Notes: a model not told the origin generated them from the letters alone. A stretch of 64,000 nucleotides of DNA from Candidatus Gastranaerophilales bacterium (GCA_944326605.1 CALVEM010000009.1:1-64000); one strand, 5' to 3'; positions 7,732 to 15,966 are shown, counted from the stretch's first letter. Program-made: numbers and translations.

Positions 7732-8669
7732 TATGAGCCTAGTTTTTTCGGCAATTCTGCAAAATCTGCCCAAGTTGTGCAGTTACACTCTTTTGCTTTT
7801 TGCACCAATGTTTTAATTTCTTCATTACTTATATTTTCGAATTCTTTACCTAATGCTGGAATTTCGGGAACATATTCCATTTTTACATATGTGTATGGAT
7901 ATGCTTTTGCATTTGAAACTTTTGAAACTTCATCTTGGATACATTTGATATAACGAGTTTCCTTTTTCAGTAACTTAAATTTAGACAGTGCAGGAAATAC
8001 AGCTTCTCCGCCATGTTCCATATTCACTGAAATTTGACTACCTTTTGGTACGACAATTTCGTACAACATACCGTCAGGTAATCCAAAATATGGAGCAGTT
8101 TGTGACTTGAAACGTGCAGCATACGCAAAACCACCAGACGGAATTATTTCATCTCCGACTTTGGCTTTGCTTATTATATCAAAATCGGCACCGCCACCAT
8201 CACAATTCCTGCTCCTGGCTCTAAATACTGTACTTTGATGCGGTTGTGGTTGAAGTTTCAGAAAATCACGATTTCTTTTTAGAGATCTAATATTATTTTC
8301 TGTAAGAAATGCTAATCCTTCTGATTTCATTTTAATTATATCTTCTGGTCTTCCTGCAAAATTTCTTTCTATTTGCTTGTAGAATGACTCTATAGTAGTA
8401 TTATATATACTATTTGCACAGTGAAAACTATGATGCCCTATAACTGCTGTTGTTTCAGTATCTACATATGGAGGAGTTGTCTTTATTCCGTCAACCCATT
8501 TATCTATCTTGGGAGAAAAAGTATCGGCTTTCAAATTTGCAGAATATTTTAATCCGCTAACATTTACTCTGCTAATTGGTTTTGTTTCCAAAATGCTTGA
8601 TTTTCCTAACATTTTAGCATAACTGGCAGTCCGTTCTGCCAAATTCAATGCGATTTTGCTTAATCCCAT
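7731..8669 (-). CDS. Putative ADP-ribosyltransferase-fold effector
   Basis: 312 residues with AAGGA seven bases before the ATG at 8669. The C-terminal half follows the R-S-E pattern of ADP-ribosyltransferase toxins. It has VFRAR with Arg150, then SGGFAYAARF at 178-187 in the position of the STS strand, then LYEIVVPKGSQ (202-212). EHGGEAVFPALSKFKLL follows (218-234), where Glu222 precedes an FP...KF strand as in the ExE/QxE loop. The residue two before Glu222 is Gly, so the usual first Glu/Gln is absent; activity is therefore uncertain. The N-terminal 140 residues are unassigned, with no signal peptide. It is not adjacent to any recognisable immunity gene. Confidence 0.5.
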   Translation of the reverse strand: MGLSKIALNLAERTASYAKMLGKSSILETKPISRVNVSGLKYSANLKADTFSPKIDKWVDGIKTTPPYVDTETTAVIGHHSFHCANSIYNTTIESFYKQIERNFAGRPEDIIKMKSEGLAFLTENNIRSLKRNRDFLKLQPQPHQSTVFRARSRNCDGGGADFDIISKAKVGDEIIPSGGFAYAARFKSQTAPYFGLPDGMLYEIVVPKGSQISVNMEHGGEAVFPALSKFKLLKKETRYIKCIQDEVSKVSNAKAYPYTYVKMEYVPEIPALGKEFENISNEEIKTLVQKAKECNCTTWADFAELPKKLGS

Positions 8670-8890
8670 ACAAATATCCTTATTTTCCCCTATGTTTATA
8701 TAAAGTAAATTATTTAATTAAAATTGCTATATTTGTAAAGTTTATTAACTATAAAAACTTATTGCCACAAGAGCCGTTTGCGACTATTGAAAATCTCGTA
8801 AAACTTGCTAAAAAAGAGATTGCGGAAGTTGGTTTCGCTGAATTCAAGTCTGCCATAATTTCTTCAAAGGATAAATGTATCGAAAGCATT

Positions 8891-8911
8891 AAAAAAGAGC
8901 CCGTAGGCTCT
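8891..8911 (-). terminator. Intrinsic terminator of tRNA-Ala
   Basis: On the minus strand AGAGCC and GGCTCT pair around a four-base loop and are followed by TTTTTT, 28 bases downstream of the tRNA 3' end. Confidence 0.75.
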
Positions 8912-8938
8912 GATTTTAATTGTTCTAGTTGTTTTAAA

Positions 8939-9014
8939 TGGTGGAGGTTAGGAGATTCGAACTCCTGACCCCCTGCGTGCAAAGCAGGTGCTCTACCAGC
9001 TGAGCTAAACCCCC
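8939..9014 (-). tRNA. tRNA-Ala (anticodon UGC)
   Basis: Minus-strand 76-nt cloverleaf. The acceptor GGGGGUU pairs with AACCUCC, including the G3:U70 wobble that identifies tRNA-Ala. The D arm contains AGCUCAGCUGGUAGAGC, the anticodon loop is UUUGCAC (anticodon UGC) and the T loop is GUUCGAAUC. The terminal CCA is encoded (8939-8941). Confidence 0.97.
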
Positions 9015-9054
9015 GCAATTTCTTGCGACTTTTTATTTTATTGTCACAAGAAAT

Positions 9055-9082
9055 ATTCTACATGCTGATTTTTTTTTGTAAA
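9055..9082 (-). promoter_or_regulatory. Likely tRNA-Ala promoter
   Basis: Minus-strand TTTACA (9077-9082), 16-base spacer, TAGAAT (9055-9060). Transcription would begin about 34 bases before the mature tRNA 5' end. It lies between mrnC and the tRNA, so read-through from mrnC is also possible. Confidence 0.45.
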
Positions 9083-9100
9083 GTACCTTGTTTATTTTTT

Positions 9101-9463
9101 TTAAATTCCTATACTATCTGACAATATCTCATATATTTCCGAAAGCCTTTTCTTATCTGTTATATACCACCAGCCTATAAGCACCTCAAATGCTGTTGCC
9201 TGACGATATTCACTCTGGTTCTGGCGTCTCCCTATTGGTATAGGTAAATTTCTACCGCGTCGCGCAAGTTCGTATTCTTCGTCCGTTAAAAATTCTTCAA
9301 GTTTATGCAAAAGTTCTGACTGAAATCCCATTTTGACTTTATCGGTTGTTATTTTATGAAGGTGCTGTGAATTATTTGTCAATTTTATCGTTTTTTCGCG
9401 AATATAAAGTTCCCAAACTGCATCACCGATATACGCATAATTTCGTAAATTCATTTCTTCCAT
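9101..9463 (-). CDS. mrnC: Mini-ribonuclease III
   Basis: Single-domain RNase III-type nuclease of 120 residues that lacks a dsRNA-binding domain. In Bacillus it matures the 23S rRNA 3' and 5' ends, and the family also occurs in cyanobacteria. The signature IGDAVWELYIRE (about residues 12-23) contains the catalytic Asp region. ARRGRN (67-72) and YRQATAFEVLIGW (86-98) with the second acidic residue are all present at the expected spacing. The start is ambiguous between ATGs at 9463 and 9454; the latter has GGAAGAA immediately before it. It is followed by tRNA-Ala on the same strand. Confidence 0.9.
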   Translation of the reverse strand: MEEMNLRNYAYIGDAVWELYIREKTIKLTNNSQHLHKITTDKVKMGFQSELLHKLEEFLTDEEYELARRGRNLPIPIGRRQNQSEYRQATAFEVLIGWWYITDKKRLSEIYEILSDSIGI

Positions 9464-9536
9464 AAAAAGAGTTTACTACAAAATATTGTTTTTAACCTAT
9501 AATTATGCAATAATTCTTTTGTAAGGGAGAGGTAAA

Positions 9537-10220
9537 ATGTTTAAAAAATTTTTTGTGCTCGGTATTTGCTGTCTGTTATGCGGATCTATAACTTTTTCAC
9601 AGGAAATCGGAATAATGGAAAACAACCAGCAGGCCTGCGAATGTAATCAAAGTACAAAATGTCTTGATTTAATGACTTCTATGTACAATGAACGTGCTAC
9701 TCTGTACAATGTTTTAAACCTCTCTAACGACCAGCAAAAATGTAAAGATGTGATTGATATGAAACGCTATGAAGAGCTTGGAAAACTTTTTAAAGAGTAT
9801 CAACAAGAAGAATATGTTCTTTCAAAAATGTGCGAACACAGCGGTGCATCAGAATCTGCCGTAAAAAAACAGGAAAAAGTTATTGAAAAAATAAAAAAGG
9901 AAATGCAAAAAACCGCTGACAAATATGATAAAGAGTTCAAATCAATACTTAGTTCCGAACAAAAAGCAAAATACAACACTGTTACAAAAATGAAGCGGAA
10001 AGAAATTAAATACTGTATGAATAATAAAGCTTTTTATGAACGCGATCCCAAACTCAGACCATTCGGACAAAAAATGTATTACGGGGAACAAAATAACGTA
10101 CTTTGTCCTGTTCACAAAAAATGGCATCTGTTCGGCTTTAAACACAAACCTGAACAGACGCCTCAAACAATGCCTGAAACCCCGATAATTGAACCGGCTA
10201 CAGGTTCTGTGATTGAATAA
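9537..10220 (+). CDS. Secreted CpxP/Spy-like helical protein
   Basis: 227 residues with an N-terminal signal peptide (KKFF then a Leu/Cys-rich core, cleavage probably after SITFS). The mature part is two long charged helices, with LNLSNDQQ near 60 and FKSILSSEQKAKY near 140. The paired L(T/S)xxQ-type motifs are the hallmark of periplasmic LTXXQ/Spy chaperone-like proteins that sense or buffer envelope stress. The C-terminus is proline-rich (PEQTPQTMPETPIIEP). An AGGGAGAGG ribosome-binding site and a TATAAT at 9498-9503 precede it. The family call is by motif only. Confidence 0.55.
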   Translation: MFKKFFVLGICCLLCGSITFSQEIGIMENNQQACECNQSTKCLDLMTSMYNERATLYNVLNLSNDQQKCKDVIDMKRYEELGKLFKEYQQEEYVLSKMCEHSGASESAVKKQEKVIEKIKKEMQKTADKYDKEFKSILSSEQKAKYNTVTKMKRKEIKYCMNNKAFYERDPKLRPFGQKMYYGEQNNVLCPVHKKWHLFGFKHKPEQTPQTMPETPIIEPATGSVIE

Positions 10221-10266
10221 TTTTACAAATAAATTAAACAATGGATGATTTTTCCTCGTATATCAT

Positions 10267-10272
10267 TATAAT
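10267..10272 (+). promoter_or_regulatory. -10 element of a leaderless mRNA
   Basis: TATAAT ends six bases before the ATG at 10279 and no Shine-Dalgarno sequence is present, so transcription should start at or next to the start codon. Confidence 0.55.
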
Positions 10273-10278
10273 TATGGT

Positions 10279-10917
10279 ATGAAAAAGTTTGCGGTTTTTT
10301 GTCTGGCTATAATTTTAAGCACTTCTGCCGGTTTCGGGTGGGGGTTTAAAAAAGACACTCCCGATACCGAAGGCAAGGGATATGTCGGAACATTACCCGA
10401 CATTTCAAAAAGCTTCAATACAAACGAACCCAAAAGTACAAAACCTCTTTTTGAAGAATCGAAAAATTTTAACTCTTCGGACGAAATTAAACCTGTTCCG
10501 CGTGACAACCCTGCTTTTGTAAATATTATTTTAAAAGACAATAAAACATCACCTTATCTGAATGATATTAACGAACTTCTGCCGCAGCTTGAAAACCTTC
10601 TTGCCTGTATTGAAGATAGATGTAACGTACAGCTTTTTAATGCAAAAGCTTATTTTTTCACCAAAACCGTAGAATTTTTGCGGAACAAATACGAAAACAC
10701 ACCGGAAAGCAGTTATATCTCGTTTCAAAAACTTATGGAACTTTCCACCCATACACAATCAGTTGCAACACTACGTGCAGAAGCTGAAAAATACAGACCG
10801 TATATGGCTTACGCAGGGGCAGGATATTTGTATAATGACAACGTAATTGATCAGCAGCTTGAATATTTAAAAACTGAAATTGAAGATACGATTGTTGTGT
10901 TAAAAGAAGCACATTAA
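10279..10917 (+). CDS. Secreted protein of unknown function
   Basis: 212 residues beginning MKKFAVFCLAIILSTSAGFG, a clear Sec signal peptide with cleavage near residue 20. The mature protein has a low-complexity polar linker (residues 25-75) and a helical C-terminal domain from about 80. Two cysteines (CIEDRC near 112-117) could form a disulfide. No family recognised. It follows the Spy-like gene with a 58-base gap but has its own -10, and its start seems to be leaderless. Confidence 0.6.
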   Translation: MKKFAVFCLAIILSTSAGFGWGFKKDTPDTEGKGYVGTLPDISKSFNTNEPKSTKPLFEESKNFNSSDEIKPVPRDNPAFVNIILKDNKTSPYLNDINELLPQLENLLACIEDRCNVQLFNAKAYFFTKTVEFLRNKYENTPESSYISFQKLMELSTHTQSVATLRAEAEKYRPYMAYAGAGYLYNDNVIDQQLEYLKTEIEDTIVVLKEAH

Positions 10918-10970
10918 AAAATGTTTGCCGGCACTTTTTATTTTTGTTAAAAAAGTTTTTATTAAATGTG

Positions 10971-10999
10971 TTGACAAAAAAATTTTTTTATGTTATAAA
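10971..10999 (+). promoter_or_regulatory. Strong promoter upstream of a hairpin leader
   Basis: TTGACA (10971-10976), 17-base A/T spacer, TATAAA (10994-10999). Predicted transcription start is about 11006, roughly 247 bases before the next start codon. Confidence 0.65.
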
Positions 11000-11005
11000 A
11001 AATGT

Positions 11006-11055
11006 GGGGTAAATGTATATTTATAAGTCTTGTCAATTGACGAGACTTTCTTTTT
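11006..11055 (+). ncRNA. Possible short RNA or attenuator leader ending in a terminator hairpin
   Basis: Nineteen bases after the predicted start, 11025-11048 forms a 10-bp stem (AAGUCUUGUC with GACGAGACUU, one U-G pair) closed by an AAUU tetraloop and followed by UCUUUUU. That is a complete intrinsic terminator, so most transcripts from 10971 would be about 50 nt long. Either a tiny RNA or an attenuator controlling the genes at 11253 and 11639. The remaining gap to 11252 shows no other clear element. Confidence 0.4.
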
Positions 11056-11252
11056 CGCTACAATGTTTTTGTTTTTTATATATTAGAAAATTCTCAAGAA
11101 ACTGAATTAACGAGAAAATAAGCAATTTTTAACTTATCAAAAATTTTTGTAAACATAATGTAACAATTCATCTTTTTTATTAAAGTTTTTGAAAAATTTT
11201 ACCGAGATAAAAAATACAGACAGAGCAATAATTAATTGGAGGTAAAATTTTA

Positions 11253-11615
11253 ATGAATTCAAAAACCGAAAACGTTATGGTCATGGACTGTAACACTGTT
11301 GCCAATGGAATTATGCATGACATTAACGACATTGACAAGATGGAGAGAATGCTTAGCAGTGAGTTGAGTTCGGCAGACTTATTTAAAATAGATTGTGCTA
11401 TTTTGTCATCCCTAAGAAATACTACCGATTTTTCAAGAGATTTACTGGAACAGCTGGAAGCAGACAAATTTGAAACAGTTGCCGTCAAACCGCCGAAAAA
11501 ATCTTTTGAAACAGCATTGGCAGATATTCAGCAGGAAGCAATGATTGATATTACACTGCCGCTTCAAAATATGTTTGATGAAATGGCAAATTATGTCTCA
11601 GAAGCGTTTGTTTAA
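11253..11615 (+). CDS. Small acidic protein of unknown function (paralogue of next gene)
   Basis: 120 residues with GGAGG ten bases before the ATG. Acidic and helical, no signal peptide or membrane segment. The C-terminus LPLQNMFDEMANYVSEAFV resembles EPIKNLFDDVLCFVSKL at the end of the next gene, indicating a shared short domain. The gap to the next gene is 23 bases, so the two form an operon behind a long leader with a terminator-like hairpin. No family recognised. Confidence 0.6.
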   Translation: MNSKTENVMVMDCNTVANGIMHDINDIDKMERMLSSELSSADLFKIDCAILSSLRNTTDFSRDLLEQLEADKFETVAVKPPKKSFETALADIQQEAMIDITLPLQNMFDEMANYVSEAFV

Positions 11616-11638
11616 AAAAATTTATAAGGAGCAGAAAG

Positions 11639-11929
11639 ATGAATGAATTAGGTACCCCGACAGAATTGGAAATTGATTATTCCAAAATTACCCCTATCAA
11701 CAATGTATGTGAAACCCTTATGTTGTCAGAAGAGTTATTAAAAAAGTACGAAATTGTTATTGATGAAAGTAAAATTGAAAAAATCATCGCAGAAATTCCG
11801 GAAGAACAGCGTCACACATTGACATTTGAAGAAAAACTGGAATATGTAAGAAAAATTCTTTCCTACGATGTAACAGAACCGATTAAGAATTTATTTGATG
11901 ATGTTTTGTGTTTCGTAAGTAAACTTTAA
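11639..11929 (+). CDS. Small acidic protein of unknown function (paralogue of previous gene)
   Basis: 96 residues with AAGGAG seven bases before the ATG. It shares the C-terminal P-(L/I)-x-N-(M/L)-F-D-(D/E) motif with the protein encoded just upstream. A serine-rich N-terminus seen in the partner is missing here. The transcription unit ends at an A/T-flanked hairpin 2 bases after the stop. Function unknown. Confidence 0.6.
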   Translation: MNELGTPTELEIDYSKITPINNVCETLMLSEELLKKYEIVIDESKIEKIIAEIPEEQRHTLTFEEKLEYVRKILSYDVTEPIKNLFDDVLCFVSKL

Positions 11930-11931
11930 CT

Positions 11932-11959
11932 AAAAAAGAGCCTTAAAGGCTCTTTTTTA
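11932..11959. terminator. Bidirectional intrinsic terminator
   Basis: AAAAAAGAGCCTT pairs with AAGGCTCTTTTTT around a very short loop. It serves the plus-strand small-protein operon and overlaps the stop codon of the minus-strand pseudopilin gene. Confidence 0.85.
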
Positions 11960-13298
11960 GTACTTAACCCTGAAGGGATAATCATCAGGAATCCGCCAGC
12001 CGTTATATTGTATCAACCTTGTACAATAAGCACGCCAAGATTTACTACCAACATTTTCATTATAACAGCCATAATTTTGATGATTTTTTAGAGAATTTTC
12101 TGTGTCATCCCAACCTGACATATATGGTTCAAAGTTCCATTGGTAAAAACTCCCGTCTGATTTACGAACAGGGTTATAATAAAAGGCAAAACTACATTTA
12201 CCTGATGCTTTTGGCATATTACCATAATTATCAAAACATTTTTGAATATCCCCCGCACAGAAATACCAATCACGCCCATTACTTGAAGGCATTGAAACAG
12301 AACTGCCATCAGCAAAATATATAGTATATAATTTTACGCCTGAAACATATACGGAATCAGTTTTCACAACATTCATATAAGGAATAATATATTTTTTACA
12401 CCACTTTTCTTGCAAAGCTCTGTCACTGTTGTCCTCAAACCACAATTCTCTTGCGCCGTAATCAAGCTCCGCCATGCGGATTGCCTGATTCATTGAGGAA
12501 TAAAATTTTTCAAGACGCGTTTCTACAACTCGCTTATTATAAGTAGTAATTAATGTCGGAATTGTCATGGCTGCGACTACGCCAATGATGCCGAGGGTGA
12601 TTAAAACCTCAGCGAGTGTAAACGCTGCGCGTTTACGAAGAGAATAAGAAAATAAGTGAACAGGTGAATAAGTTCGTTTCAGGAAAAGATTAATGTCATG
12701 CTGAACGTCGGATTGACCTCCGTGTTTCAGCATCTTATCTAAGGCAGGTTGACTTCCGGGTTTCTGTATCTCTTGAGATCCCGCACGCATTGGGACATTT
12801 TGCTCGAAATCATAGATTTCGGCAAATGCAGTCAAACAAAGTTCGGGATGACGCTGCAAGTTGTCATTAACTCTGACTTTCAGCATCACATTTAATCCTT
12901 CTCCACTTTGCGGGAAAAGGTGGCACATCATGCCGGATGAGGGGTGACCCTCTCCCGCAGTTGTACGCTCACTTTGTTCACACAACTGCTCCCTCTCCCA
13001 AAGGGAGAGGGGATTATTCTTTTCTTCTCCCTCCCTGATTAGGGAGGGAGGGGGTGGGTATTGATGATTGTTACCCATCCTCTTATCCTTCCCTAACAAG
13101 GGAAGGAAGAGTTTAGTGTTTTCGATACTGGCTTTGCATCTATGCCTCTTTGCATCTTTGCCTCCAGTTAAGAAATCCTGAAATAAATTCAGGATGACGG
13201 AAATAGATTGACTTCTTGGCCTCCGGGCTTCTTGCCCTCTATTTAGCCGACGAGTGCCCCCCCCCCGAAGCTGCGATGATGTTCAAATCCTTCCATAT
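11957..13298 (-). CDS. Pseudopilin (type IV/II secretion-like) with G-tract frame break near start
   Basis: The body is a pseudopilin: the helix AFTLAEVLITLGIIGVVAAMT with a prepilin peptidase site before Phe and the Glu at +5, then a globular domain rich in Tyr and Cys ending at 11957. The SD-supported start is the ATG at 13298 (AAAGGAG six bases upstream), reading MEGFEHHRSFGGGALVG then a stop. With one more base in the ten-base G-tract at 13257-13266 the frame joins an uninterrupted reading into the pilin. The intervening leader of about 220 codons consists of dispersed repeat sequence. As written, only internal starts (TTG 13099, ATGs further in) would give protein. Predicted exported, assembled by the type II/IV machinery. 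Confidence 0.7.
12640..13240. repeat. Dispersed repeats absorbed into the pilin leader
   Basis: The block contains pieces found elsewhere between genes. They include ATCCTGAAATAAATTCAGGA (palindrome, 13175-13195; also near 54169, 59229), TGCATCTATGCCTCTTTGCA (13135-13154; related near 14740, 46880, 54128, 59275), ATCCTTCCCTAACAAGGGAA (13085-13104; also 59310-59335) and CCCTCTCCC/GGGAGAGG palindromes (12950-13040). All lie in the pilin reading frame without a stop. Confidence 0.75.
13257..13266 (-). repeat. Ten-base G/C homopolymer in pilin 5' coding region
   Basis: Ten consecutive C on the plus strand (G in the gene), eleven codons after the SD-supported ATG. Eleven (or eight) bases would place the ATG in frame with the pilin. 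Typical form of a slipped-strand phase-variation tract; a base-calling error of one is the main alternative. Confidence 0.7.
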
Positions 13299-13311
13299 AA
13301 TTCTCCTTTCT

Positions 13312-14643
13312 TTATTTCTTTTCTTTATCCGAACGTTCTCTGACTGACAGCTTGACCGGTGTTCCAAAAAATCCGAATGCTTCTCTTAGTTTGTTTTCGA
13401 TATATCGTTTGTAATGATCTTTCATCAAATCGGCATTGTTTGCAAAAATTACAATATGCGGGGGCTGAACTCCTGTTTGGGTTACATACATAATTTTTAA
13501 CCGTTTGCCTTTTGATGAGGCAGGAGGATTTAGCATATATGCTTCTTTTATAATTTTATTCAGCAGGCCGGTTGAAATACGTTTTGTACATTCCGCATAT
13601 ACTTTTTCAGCTTCCGTGTAAATCTGATGAAGTCTTTGTTTTGTAACTGCAGAGATATAAATTTTCGGCGCATATTCCAGAAACGGAATATCATTTGCAA
13701 GTTTTTTGTTATATTGATTAATAGTATTTGACTTTTTGTCCTCTATCAAATCCCACTTGTTAATAGCAATAATCAAACCTTTACCGGCTTCAGTTATAAT
13801 AGACGCAATTTTTTTATCCTGATCGGAAATTCCTTGAGTTGCATCAATTACCAGAAGCGCTACATCGCAGTCTCTTATTGAGCGTATAGCCCTGTCAACG
13901 GCAAATTTTTCCACGCCCCAGTCTACTTTTGATTTTTTTCTTATACCTGCTGTGTCAACAATGACGAATTCTCTGTTATTAAAAGTTATTGTGCTGTCTA
14001 TACTGTCACGTGTTGTTCCTGAAATATCGGACACTATAACCCTGTTTTCGTTTAACAGCGCATTAACTATTGATGATTTTCCGGCATTCGGTCTGCCGAC
14101 TATTGCAATTCTTATTGTTGTATCGTCTTTTTCTTCAATATCGCGCGAAAAATCTTCCGTTACCATATCAAGCAGATCACCTACACCGCCTGATCCGTGA
14201 AGTGCTGAAATACCTATCGGATCACCGATTGCAAGAGAATAAAAATCATTAACCATCATTAACGATTCTGGATTATCTGATTTATTTACGGCAAGAAAAA
14301 CCGGTTTGCCCGATTGCCTCAAAATATTTGCAATATCATAATCAACCGGATTAACGCCTTCTTTCCCGTCAACAATAAAGATAATTTTATCAGCTTCTTC
14401 GCAGGCTATTTTTGCCTGATCAAAAATTGACAGCATAATTTCATCTTCATCACCAGGAATAATTCCGCCTGTGTCAATAACGGTAAAAATTTTGTTCTGC
14501 CATTCAACATCAAAGTATATTCTGTCGCGTGTAACTCCCGGTAAATCGTCAACGATAGAGTTTCTCGAACCTACAAGACGGTTTACGAAAGTTGATTTTC
14601 CGACATTCGGACGTCCTACTATTGCTACAATCGGTTTTTTCAT
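13312..14643 (-). CDS. der: Ribosome-assembly GTPase Der (EngA)
   Basis: Essential GTPase for 50S subunit assembly, 443 residues from MKKPIVAIVGRPNVGKST at 14643. Two tandem G domains: the first with GRPNVGKS, DLPGVTRD, DTGGI and NKSD; the second with GRPNAGKS near 180, DISGTTRD, DTAGIRKK and NKWD. A C-terminal KH-like domain ends with the basic SVRERSDKEKK. An upstream in-frame TTG was rejected because a TGG-TATAAT element ends six bases before the ATG, which argues for a leaderless start. The neighbouring pseudopilin lies 13 bases downstream. Confidence 0.95.
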   Translation of the reverse strand: MKKPIVAIVGRPNVGKSTFVNRLVGSRNSIVDDLPGVTRDRIYFDVEWQNKIFTVIDTGGIIPGDEDEIMLSIFDQAKIACEEADKIIFIVDGKEGVNPVDYDIANILRQSGKPVFLAVNKSDNPESLMMVNDFYSLAIGDPIGISALHGSGGVGDLLDMVTEDFSRDIEEKDDTTIRIAIVGRPNAGKSSIVNALLNENRVIVSDISGTTRDSIDSTITFNNREFVIVDTAGIRKKSKVDWGVEKFAVDRAIRSIRDCDVALLVIDATQGISDQDKKIASIITEAGKGLIIAINKWDLIEDKKSNTINQYNKKLANDIPFLEYAPKIYISAVTKQRLHQIYTEAEKVYAECTKRISTGLLNKIIKEAYMLNPPASSKGKRLKIMYVTQTGVQPPHIVIFANNADLMKDHYKRYIENKLREAFGFFGTPVKLSVRERSDKEKK

Positions 14644-14649
14644 AAAGGT

Positions 14650-14655
14650 ATTATA
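14650..14655 (-). promoter_or_regulatory. Extended -10 of leaderless der mRNA
   Basis: Minus-strand TGG-TATAAT with exactly six bases (ACCTTT) to the ATG at 14643 and no SD sequence. Confidence 0.6.
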
Positions 14656-14681
14656 CCATGAAAACAATTATATAATAGTAA

Positions 14682-15105
14682 TTTTCATTATAGCTGTTTT
14701 GGTAAAATTGTGACAAAATTTATTATTGATAACAGCTTTGCCTCTATGCCTCTTAGCATCTTATCTTCCAACATCACCCCTCCACGTCCGGGGAGGATGC
14801 TATACTATTCTGTCATTGCGAGGAGGGTATAAGCCTAACGTGGCAATCGCAAAATCGTGATGATATTGCGTTTCTTCGTTTCGCTCAGAATGACCAAGCA
14901 CCTGTATTCGTCATTGCGGACAGCGCAGCTGATCCGCAATCGCATAATATTTCTAAAAATAAATCAGCCCTCACCCCACCCCTCTCCCTTTGCGGGAGAG
15001 GGAAATGCGCTTCACCATTCTCTCTTCACACTTCACTAAAAAAGACTTATCGTCCTTTCGTCTTATCGATTAAAAAATAAATTCTCTTCACGTTTCACCC
15101 TTCAC
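14682..15105. repeat. Cluster of dispersed intergenic repeats
   Basis: 14682-14762 is a copy of the element also seen at 46811-46902 and 54061-54148 (shared core TGGTAAAATTGTGACAAAAT). Next come CATTGCGAGGAGGGT...GTGGCAATCGC-type repeats (14815-14945), a CCCTCTCCCTTTGCGGGAGAGGG palindrome (14979-15002), an ATCGTCC...TCTTATCGAT segment (15048-15070) and CTTCAC-rich runs (15005-15115, related to 52376-52440). No gene is visible in the gap. Confidence 0.75.
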
Positions 15106-15108
15106 TCT

Positions 15109-15966
15109 TCACTTGTTTATTGCAAAGTAGACTTCTTTCAGGCGTTTTTTGCTTATATGCGTGTAAAGCTGGGTTGTAGAAACGTTGCTGTGACCTAAAA
15201 GCTCCTGAACAACTCTTAAATCTGCCCCGTTTTCAATCAAATGTGTTGCAAAAGTGTGCCTTAGTGTATGCGGAGAAATTGATTTATGAAGCTTTTTTCC
15301 CTGCTCATGAATAAATGTATAGACTTCCTGACGGTTAACTGTTTTTCCTTTTTCATTTATTAAAAGTATATTTGATTTAAGGTTGTATTTTTGAAGTGTA
15401 TACTCTCTTTCGGGAAGATAATTTTTTATCGCCTCTATTGCTTTTTTACCCAGCGGAATTATTCTGTCTTTAGAACCTTTTCCGGTACATTCAAGATATT
15501 TTGCTTTCAGGTCATAATCCGTAATTTTCAAATTAACGAGTTCCGAAACCCTGAGACCGCACCCGTAAAGAAGTTCAACTATTACTCTGTGCAGTTTTGT
15601 CAAGTTCTGATTTAATAAATTATTTATTTCTTCAACAGTCATTACTTTCGGAAGTTTTTGCGGAACCTTTGGCTGCTCAAGAGTAAGTGCCGGATTAATT
15701 TTCAAAATATCATTTGTACACGCCCATTTAAAAAATCCGCGGATTGAAGCGATTTTTCTCATCACGCTTGTCGGGGAAAAATGTGTTTCATGCAATTCTC
15801 TGACATAAGAATTTATTCTGCTGCGCTGAATATCTTTAACATCAATATTTCCGCAGAATTCAAAAAAATTTTCGAGATCTCTTCTGTATGCCTCAAGTGT
15901 ATTTTCGGCAAGTCCTTTTTCTATTTCAAGATAATCCAGATATTCAGATAAAATTTGCAAATCCAT
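15109..15966 (-). CDS. xerD: Tyrosine recombinase XerD/XerC-type
   Basis: 285 residues from MDLQILSEYLDYLEIEKG at 15966; earlier in-frame codons up to 16035 have no site and overlap the divergent gene region. The N-terminal SAM-like core-binding domain is followed by a catalytic domain. The latter has Arg in GCGLRVSELVNL, Lys in the beta-hairpin (TGKGSKDR), HTLRHTFATHL with His and Arg, HSNVSTTQLYTHI with the nucleophilic Tyr, and GHS. It resolves chromosome dimers at dif; the single-Xer versus XerC/D assignment cannot be made here. TATAAA seven bases before the ATG suggests a very short or absent leader. Confidence 0.85.
   Translation of the reverse strand: MDLQILSEYLDYLEIEKGLAENTLEAYRRDLENFFEFCGNIDVKDIQRSRINSYVRELHETHFSPTSVMRKIASIRGFFKWACTNDILKINPALTLEQPKVPQKLPKVMTVEEINNLLNQNLTKLHRVIVELLYGCGLRVSELVNLKITDYDLKAKYLECTGKGSKDRIIPLGKKAIEAIKNYLPEREYTLQKYNLKSNILLINEKGKTVNRQEVYTFIHEQGKKLHKSISPHTLRHTFATHLIENGADLRVVQELLGHSNVSTTQLYTHISKKRLKEVYFAINK

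Noticed and set aside
8648..8968. Plus-strand frame reading LLPQEPFATIENLVKLAKKE and IAEVGFAEFKSA
   Set aside because: Coding-like in part, but no usable start, and it runs through the tRNA terminator and the tRNA itself. At most a gene fragment at about 8752-8890.
8749..9018. Minus-strand frame across the tRNA (GFSSAGRAPALHAGGQEFES)
   Set aside because: This is the familiar translation of a tRNA-Ala gene, not a protein.
12019..12324. Plus-strand frame opposite the pilin gene
   Set aside because: Antisense shadow of the pilin body with no start signals.
15109..15966. Integrase of a mobile island
   Set aside because: The tyrosine recombinase is full length with XerC/D-type sequence and no att repeats or tRNA next to it.
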